Assembly (NCBI RefSeq): GCF_026914185.1
Contig: NC_070568.1
Coordinates: 558,001-622,000, forward strand
DNA length: 64,000 bases
Direction of reading: 5' to 3'
From: Puccinia triticina
Lineage: Eukaryota; Basidiomycota; Pucciniomycetes; Pucciniales; Pucciniaceae
Shown here: positions 58,210-64,000 of the stretch, one piece after another
How positions within the stretch are numbered: position 1 is the stretch's first letter
Layout: each line of letters starts with the position of its first letter
Position numbers and translations under genes: made by a program
The notes under the pieces: generated by a model
The model's database searches: none
Told to the model about the DNA's origin: nothing
What the model saw: only the letters and a program-made list of their open reading frames with translations

Positions 58210-58598
58210 GTGAACCCCCCTATTGATGTTGGAATGTTTTGCTTGGTTCTTTCCCGCTTTTAATTGATAATTGATTCCTTGACCCAAAAGCATTGAGGAG
58301 GATCATAGTTCAATTTCAAGACTAACAGACCCCATACTAGATTTTATTCCAGCATTGTATACATAATTATAGTAGGGCTGTTTACTATCACAGACTGAAG
58401 AAGAGCATGAAAATGTAGGACAGAACTGTAATGGTGGTTAGTTTGAGCCACACTTTGGACGCGCTTACTTAGTGGAACGTTTGGAGTAGGACTTTGGTGG
58501 GACTCTTGGATGGACTGAATAGGCGGACCAGCACCAGGTAAACTGGGTCAGCGGAAGCGGATGACGTTGGGGTGGATGCGCCAGGTAGAGACTGGGGT

Positions 58599-59230
58599 TA
58601 AAGATGGCATTCGGTACCCGTTTGGGGGTACCCGGCACCCGCGGGCGGGTACCGCTTGCACCAGCCAGACACCCGCCGGGCGGTGCCGGGTGCGGTGTCC
58701 AGTGTCTGTTTTGTCTCCAAAACCAGCGGGTACCCGGGTACCGCTAGCAGTACCTGCCTTATACCCAGGGAGCTAGGGGGCCTTGAGCCGGGGGTTTTCC
58801 CCTTCTTTGCTCACTCATATCCAATCACTGCCCTCCGGGCCCTTCCAATCACCACCTCACCAGCCCACTCCTTGACCATGTGATCCACCCACAAGCAACA
58901 CAAGTCTTACAAGCCAAGCCCAGCGCCGGCTGGACTGCTGCCGGGGACACCCTGCAGCGCTGGTCGTCCTCCGGCAAGCCGGGTGGTTGCGAGCTGGCGG
59001 AGGAGCCGCCGGTAGCGAGAGAGGTGTGGCATGGTAGAGGGGGAGAGAAGAGGATGAGGATGGCTGGGATGAGACAAATTGGCTTCACTGCACACTCCCA
59101 GGTACCGCTGGTACCCCCCTCAAGTACCGCCCACACCCGCTGGCACCCGCCAGGCGGTGCCAGGTGCGGTACCTGGTGTTCATCTGAGTCCAAAAAACAG
59201 GTGGCACCCGGGTACCAATTTCCATCTTTA
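58599..59230. mobile_element. hAT-like MITE with perfect 8-bp duplication
   Basis: 632 bp. The ends are TAAAGATGG and CCATCTTTA and the flanks are ACTGGGGT on both sides (58,591-58,598 and 59,231-59,238). Sub-terminal GGTACCCG, CCGGCACCCGCGGGCGGGT and GGTACCCGGGTACC words occur on both sides, as in the larger relatives. The inside has short open frames without meaning; no transposase. Confidence 0.88.
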
Positions 59231-59689
59231 ACTGGGGTCGGAGGCTAGTCAGAGGGTGTGGGAAAACAGGTTTTGGAGAGGTGCCAGGCTGGGAAGTGAT
59301 GCATGCAGAGTTAGGCAAGTGCGGGAAAGGAAGTACGTGGGTGACATTGGCTGGGAGCAGAGTTATGCGGTTGGAGGGAGTGGAGGAATGGGGACTTTTC
59401 TCTCACTTCTTCTTCTATCATTGGACATACTACTCACTTTACGGATTGCTGGAGTTACTGCTATACTTACGGAGCTTTTGCGTATTACTACACTATGGAA
59501 AGTTTTTACCACCCAAATTCTTAACTTATGTGCGGAGTTTTGCTCTGTGTGAGCAGAGTGGCTGAATCTTACGTAGACTAGACAGATCATATCAGGATCA
59601 TAGCGGTCCGTACGTTCCGGAAACCCAGTGCCGGTAACTATACAACCATACAAACCCGGAGTCATCTAGAAAAGAGGCAGAGCACCACT

Positions 59690-60650
59690 TCTTATCAGGC
59701 AACAAACTTTTATTTTGACACCATTTAAGTGGCATATGGTTAGCATCATGGTCCTTTTTTGGACACCATTACGCTACATTATTGCTTGGATAATGCAATA
59801 ACAAGCCCTCAAGGGCTGTTTTGGCGCTGAAATTGGCTTGTTATCTGGCGCGCCGCGGGACCCAATAACGTAACAAGCAGAAAAAATTGGCACAAGCCGT
59901 GGCAAAATAACCTAGCACATCACCATTATGAGTAACTGTAACAATAATGTCTTAAAAACCGTTACGTTACTGCAACAAAGGGGAGTTACATTACTCTACG
60001 TTATCCAATGTTTTTGGGTAACATAACTACCCTTGTTACCCGGGGCTCCCCATTAATTTACTAATAACGGGGTCATTTCAATCCCCGCGCGCAACGTAAC
60101 AGGCCTCAAAAAAGAGGCCCATTACTGCATTATTTGCTGGATAACACAAAAATAGACCAATTAAGGCTATTTTTGCCTTAATATTTGCTTGATATCAGCG
60201 GCCAATGCAAAATCAGACCATTGGAGGCTGGTTTTGCCTTGATATTTGCTTGCTATCAGGGGCCATGCGTGCCCCAATAACATAAATCACATGAAAATAA
60301 GGGCCTTCCTGTGGTGCAATAACATAATTGCACCAACATTACGCATAACGCGTAGATAACAGCAAAAATTCTGTTATGTTACCGTTATCTATGTGTTACA
60401 CGTAGAACAACTACTCTTTGTTGGTTACCGTTATCAGTAACATAACTACCCAATGCTGTTGGTAACCACAGATGCTAGGCCTCTCTAGGCCTCCACTTAA
60501 CAACTCAGCAAGATGCATACGGATACTACATCAATCAGCAAAGGGCATTTACCTTATGTTGCGTTATCCACACAATTTGGGTAATGTAACTACCCTTTTT
60601 ACCCGGGGCTCCCCATTACTTTAATAATAACAGGGTCATTTTAAGCCCCG
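59690..60650. repeat. TAACG / CGTTA-rich repeat tract
   Basis: Words such as ATAACGTAAC, GTTACGTTAC and GGGTAACATAACTACCC recur many times in both orientations, and a block AACCCGGGGCTCCCCATTA.. TAATAACNGGGTCATTT occurs at about 60,038 and again at about 60,600. Between them ATTTGCTTGATATCAG.GGCCA is repeated. No gene. Probably one or two decayed elements of the same family, related in style to 11,974-12,303. Confidence 0.6.
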
Positions 60651-61429
60651 CTGTGGTAGACAGAAAAGTGAAAAATCAAAAGTTTTTTCTATAACATATA
60701 TGTACTCACCCTAGGCCTCAAGATACCATCAAAAGGACCTCAGAAATGGATTCTACGTCCAATCTTACCCCTATTCACCACTGAAAGCATTACTGGAACC
60801 TCTCTTGGATCCACCATGGACGCGGCCAGCCCCAGTCATCAACCTGTCACACCCCTCAAGTCACCTTTCCCAGGTATACACATACTCAGCCCCAGCCAAA
60901 CACATACTCTTTTATATACCTCTTATCTCCACTGCATGTGCAGGGGACCAACCCCATTTCTTCTGTATTTGACAGGTCCCCGCTTCATTTATGCACCCCT
61001 TGCAGCTGCATGCAGTCTTCTGACCCCATTTCTGCACTCCTTGCATTAGTATGACATCCTTCATGCACCCCTTGAATGATGTACCCCTGAAATGAACATT
61101 TCCTGGCTTCATTTATGCACTCCTTGCATTAGTATGACATCATCTTTCATTTCTCACCCCACTTTTTGCCTGTATTTAGTATCTTCTGACACCACTTGTA
61201 TGCAGCCCACCAGCTAAAATCCCTCATCCAGGGTCCCCCTTGTAGTTAAAATCCCTCATATTTGTCTATATAACACCAGGGGGGAATGTGTGGCACTCTC
61301 TAGAGAGTGCCAAGCCGTATGTTTTTTTGGGAAAGCTGATTGATTTCAACTGTGTGAGCATGTGTGATGCAGGCTTCAAATATGTTGAACTTATGTTCAA
61401 TTAAGGCTGATCATAGATCCACTCCATGG

Positions 61430-62360
61430 TGTACACACTGGCAATTCAGTGGAGGGTACCTCCACTTGATGCTTGGTAAACTCTTGGATTCTACACTTAC
61501 TGGTGTGTATCAGCCATCAAGGTGAGACACCCTCCGCTCAATGATTGGGGTGTACAGCCATTGAGTGGAGATACCCTCCAATTTATGACTGTTGGACAAC
61601 CATTGAGTGGAGGGTGTGTCCACTCAATTAACATATGCACATTACCAGCTACATATCAGGTGAAGACATCCTGCACTTGATGACCGGTGGTGAATGCCAT
61701 TGAGTGGAGGGATTCTCCACTCAATGACTGGTGTGTACCGGACATTGAGTGGAGGGGTTCTCCACTAGGTGATTGGTGTCTACCAGCCATTGAGTGGAGA
61801 CACCCTCCAATTGATGACAGGTCACTGGGCTGGGAATAACCTGCCTCAATGACCAGCACTAGATGGGAGTCATTGTGCCTTACCTTTCCATGTTTGACAG
61901 AGAGGTAAGTGCTGTAAATTGCGCTGGGAGAGTCCCGGCTCAATGAGCAGTACATACTGTCCATCCAGCTGCACTTTTCCGAGCTAGGTGGCTAGTATAT
62001 ATGCCTACCATGCCTGGAAAGGTTGGCTTGATGACCAGAATGTTCTGGTCATCGGGCTAAGGCTTCCCTGGCTTGATGACCAGGTGCTGGCCATTGTCTT
62101 TGAGTTCGGAGACGCCGCAGATTGATGACTGGGGCATTATAGCCATCAAGCGCGGCCTCTCCCCACTTGATGACCAGTTTGTGCTGGCCATCAAGTTTGA
62201 GGAGGCCTAGATCAATGACCAGAACATACTGGTCATTGATCTTGGGTTTTCCAAGCTCTGTAGGCAGCACATACTGGTCATTGGGGCTGGGAAAGCCAGG
62301 CTCAATGACCAGTATGTGTTTCACTGTTGAGGGTGGGGGCTTTCCCAGCTCGATGATAGC
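61430..62360. repeat. minisatellite inside the Harbinger-like element
   Basis: Units such as TCCACTCAATGACTGGTGTG, CATTGAGTGGAGG, and further right TTGATGACCAG..CTGGTCATYAAG in alternating orientation. The core TGACCGG / CCRGTCA is the same as in the arrays at 24.3, 28.9 and 47.8 kb. Confidence 0.8.
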
Positions 62361-62549
62361 AAGCAGGGCTCGGCGAGTCTGGGTACATTGGCACCTTGCA
62401 AATGTCCTCCCTGATGTTCGGCCAAACATGACGGTGGACATTGTAGAAAAAAATCAACACTCCCCGGGGGCACACAGGGATGCAGGGCTGATCTCTGTCG
62501 TCCCTCCACAGCTGCTGTTGACTTATGCCCACCTTGAAACTCCCTAATT

Positions 62550-63700
62550 TTTTTTTGTGCTTTTCACCACATATACATGGGTGCAAATGCTCGTCCTCCA
62601 ATGTGAATTATGTTGATTGATCTGGTTAAAGCAGGTACTACTACAAAGTGGATCAGTGTTATCTAAGAACTTGGCAACTACGTACCATGTCATAATAGCA
62701 ATCAACACCATGTTATTGCACAATGCCCATCAGCATGATGGTACCTGTGATGAAAGCATGCTACCTGTAGGAACAAATTGGCGGAAAATTCCAGGGAAAA
62801 GATGTGAAGATACTCAATCTACAAGACAAAAGGTTTTACCAATGCTGGGATATGCATGGGCATTTCAGAATTCACTGTTCACCTTGGATTTCTCAGACCA
62901 GTTTCTGAAATTTTTTGCCTGCTGGTTCCAGGATCCCTGAAATATTGATGAACCTGTTGATATCCACCAATCTACCCACCTTCTCTTGAGAAACTTGATT
63001 AATTTCACAACTAGCCACATTTTGTAGTCAGGTGGCGGTAAAACTATGAAAATTTTGCAATGTGTATTCTCATATGCCAGGTGTAGTAAAAAATAACAGC
63101 TGATGACACTTCAAACTTTACCTTTCACGAGTATTCAATCCTTTGTTAAACATGGTAGGGAAAACAGCCCCTGTTATTGTTCACACTTCATGGCATTGCA
63201 ATGTGGAAAGTTATAAGTTACACAGCTTTTCCCAGCTTTGGCACTGTTTGATACTCAAAGAATAGACATTTGGTTTTAAAATCACTTACCTCCCAATTTG
63301 TTACAGGAATAGGCATGACAGAAACATGCTGGAAGGATTAATCTACCACTTGGTTGAGAATTTGGAGTTGCTACATTTTACAATTTTTTTTCACAATCTC
63401 ATTTTACATGTGTTTTGAATGAAAGAAATCAGCTCTCCAAAATATTCCTTGTCAATTAGTCAAGGATATTTTTAGCATAAGTATAGTCAAATGCTTGGCA
63501 CCACATCTTGTGCATTGAAGTTAACATCCAGAATGTGATCCAGATTGACCAGAAAAACAATTTCACAAGAGAGATTTTCATGTGTTGGCATTGAGGGAGG
63601 TCAGTTGGAAACAACTTCACCTAAAGTTACACTTGGATTGAGAAGAAAGTTGAGCAAAGGGTTACAGTTGAAATTGAACTCACATCAGACCATTTGAAGG
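62550..63700. other. inner stretch of the Harbinger-like element
   Basis: AT-rich and without a supportable gene; the open frame 62,617-62,940 shows no domain. Confidence 0.45.
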
Positions 63701-64000
63701 ATAAAATTACGGTCTGGCACTCTCTAGAGAGTGCCACACATTTCCCCCTGGTGTAAGGAGCTCTCTCCCCCAATTGTTTTTCCCTCAGCTCAATACTCAC
63801 CAGTTATTTACATACCATCCATAGCTTTACCATTACCATCATAGCAACCCTTATAACACCTCATAAGATACCTTAACTTGCAAATAACCACTGAGCTCAC
63901 TTTCATATTCTCATACTCTCATATCTCTTGGTTGACATATCACATGCCTGTCACAAGTTACCCAGTTCCTGGTTCAACTCCCAACTGACACTACAGGCAT

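Larger units (their letters stand above)
61274..63753. mobile_element. PIF/Harbinger-like element in LTR TATA box
   Basis: 2,480 bp with 38-bp terminal inverted repeats that differ at one position. The ends are CACCAGGGGGGAATGTGTGG at the left, and the inverse of CACCAGGGGGAAATGTGTGG at the right; both include the palindrome GGCACTCTCTAGAGAGTGCC. TAA is duplicated (61,271-61,273 and 63,754-63,756), and removal restores the LTR's TATATAAGGAGCTC. The inside has a minisatellite (61,430-62,360) and about 1.1 kb without a gene. No transposase, so it is non-autonomous. The superfamily rests on the 3-bp TAA duplication. Confidence 0.88.
60654..63995 (+). mobile_element. diverged copy of the Ty3-family LTR, interrupted
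   Basis: TGTGGTAGACAGAAAAGTGA at 60,654 and many later blocks match the LTR at 12,346, with about 20 percent or more change and small gaps. The match reaches TCTATATAA (61,273), is interrupted by a 2.48-kb DNA transposon, and resumes with GGAGCTC at 63,757 up to about the window end, where GACACTACA may be the LTR end. The flanks CCCGC and GGCAT do not match, so this is more likely the 5' LTR of an element that goes on outside the window. Confidence 0.75.

Noticed and set aside
60654..63995. Solo LTR
   Set aside because: The two flanks (CCCGC and GGCAT) do not match, so it is more likely the 5' LTR of an element that continues beyond the window.

Overview
The window looks like a rust-fungus genome (Pucciniales, most likely Puccinia or a close relative). 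Host genes carry many short introns of about 70-90 bp with GT..AG ends. They are scattered in a much larger mass of nested transposable elements: Ty3-type and Copia LTR elements, a Tad1-like LINE, a KDZ transposase, and hAT-like and PIF/Harbinger-like MITEs. There are no operons, no bacterial signals, no rRNA and no convincing tRNA. The genus is an inference; the fungal and basidiomycete character rests on intron structure and on the KDZ and Tad1 families.

Layout. 1-4.8 kb: no gene; a MITE at about 2.1-2.5 kb and a three-level nest of inverted-repeat elements at 2.8-3.9 kb. 4.84-6.49 kb: chromodomain protein gene (3 exons). 8.79-11.0 kb: unknown 8-exon gene with an internal intron+exon duplication and an apparent GC-AG intron. 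11.8-30.7 kb: one large composite. A minus-strand KDZ transposase pseudogene is split by a hAT-like element with a perfect 8-bp target duplication (ACTTGGCG, 17.5 kb apart). That element holds a GACCGGTC-type minisatellite, and two LTR retrotransposons are inserted in it at the same ACCGG motif: an apparently complete, very young Ty3-type element (12,346-24,324) with a spliced antisense gene, and a non-autonomous element with one unrecognised ORF (24,580-28,858). 31.5-32.5 kb: two local tandem duplications. 32.8-37.5 kb: a decayed gene or pair of genes with AT-hooks and an acidic tail. 38.1-40.9 kb: broken Copia element. 40.9-44.5 kb: LINE inserted in the Copia integrase and itself hit by a hAT-like MITE. 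45.06-47.18 kb: 2.1-kb terminal-inverted-repeat element. 47.4-49.0 kb: second minisatellite with two related MITEs.

49.3-57.5 kb is the gene-rich part: an unknown Met/Leu-rich protein (2 exons), a minus-strand alpha/beta hydrolase with a 6-nt microexon, and, head to head with it, a DHX35-type DEAH-box RNA helicase (10 exons, 674 aa, all motifs intact). 58.0-64.0 kb returns to repeats: an inverted-repeat MITE, a hAT-like MITE with a perfect 8-bp duplication, a TAACG-rich tract, and a third copy of the Ty3-family LTR whose TATA box is split by a 2.48-kb PIF/Harbinger-like element that itself carries a minisatellite.

The host genes do not form an obvious pathway. The strongest themes are (i) minisatellites of similar sequence (TGACCGG / CCGGTCA core) inside several unrelated mobile elements, (ii) LTR elements using that array as target, (iii) triplicated polypurine-tract-like motifs in both LTR elements, and (iv) a retroelement with a canonical U_UUU_UUA frameshift site and an intron-containing antisense gene. 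All gene models were derived by hand from splice signals and reading frame; none has transcript support here.
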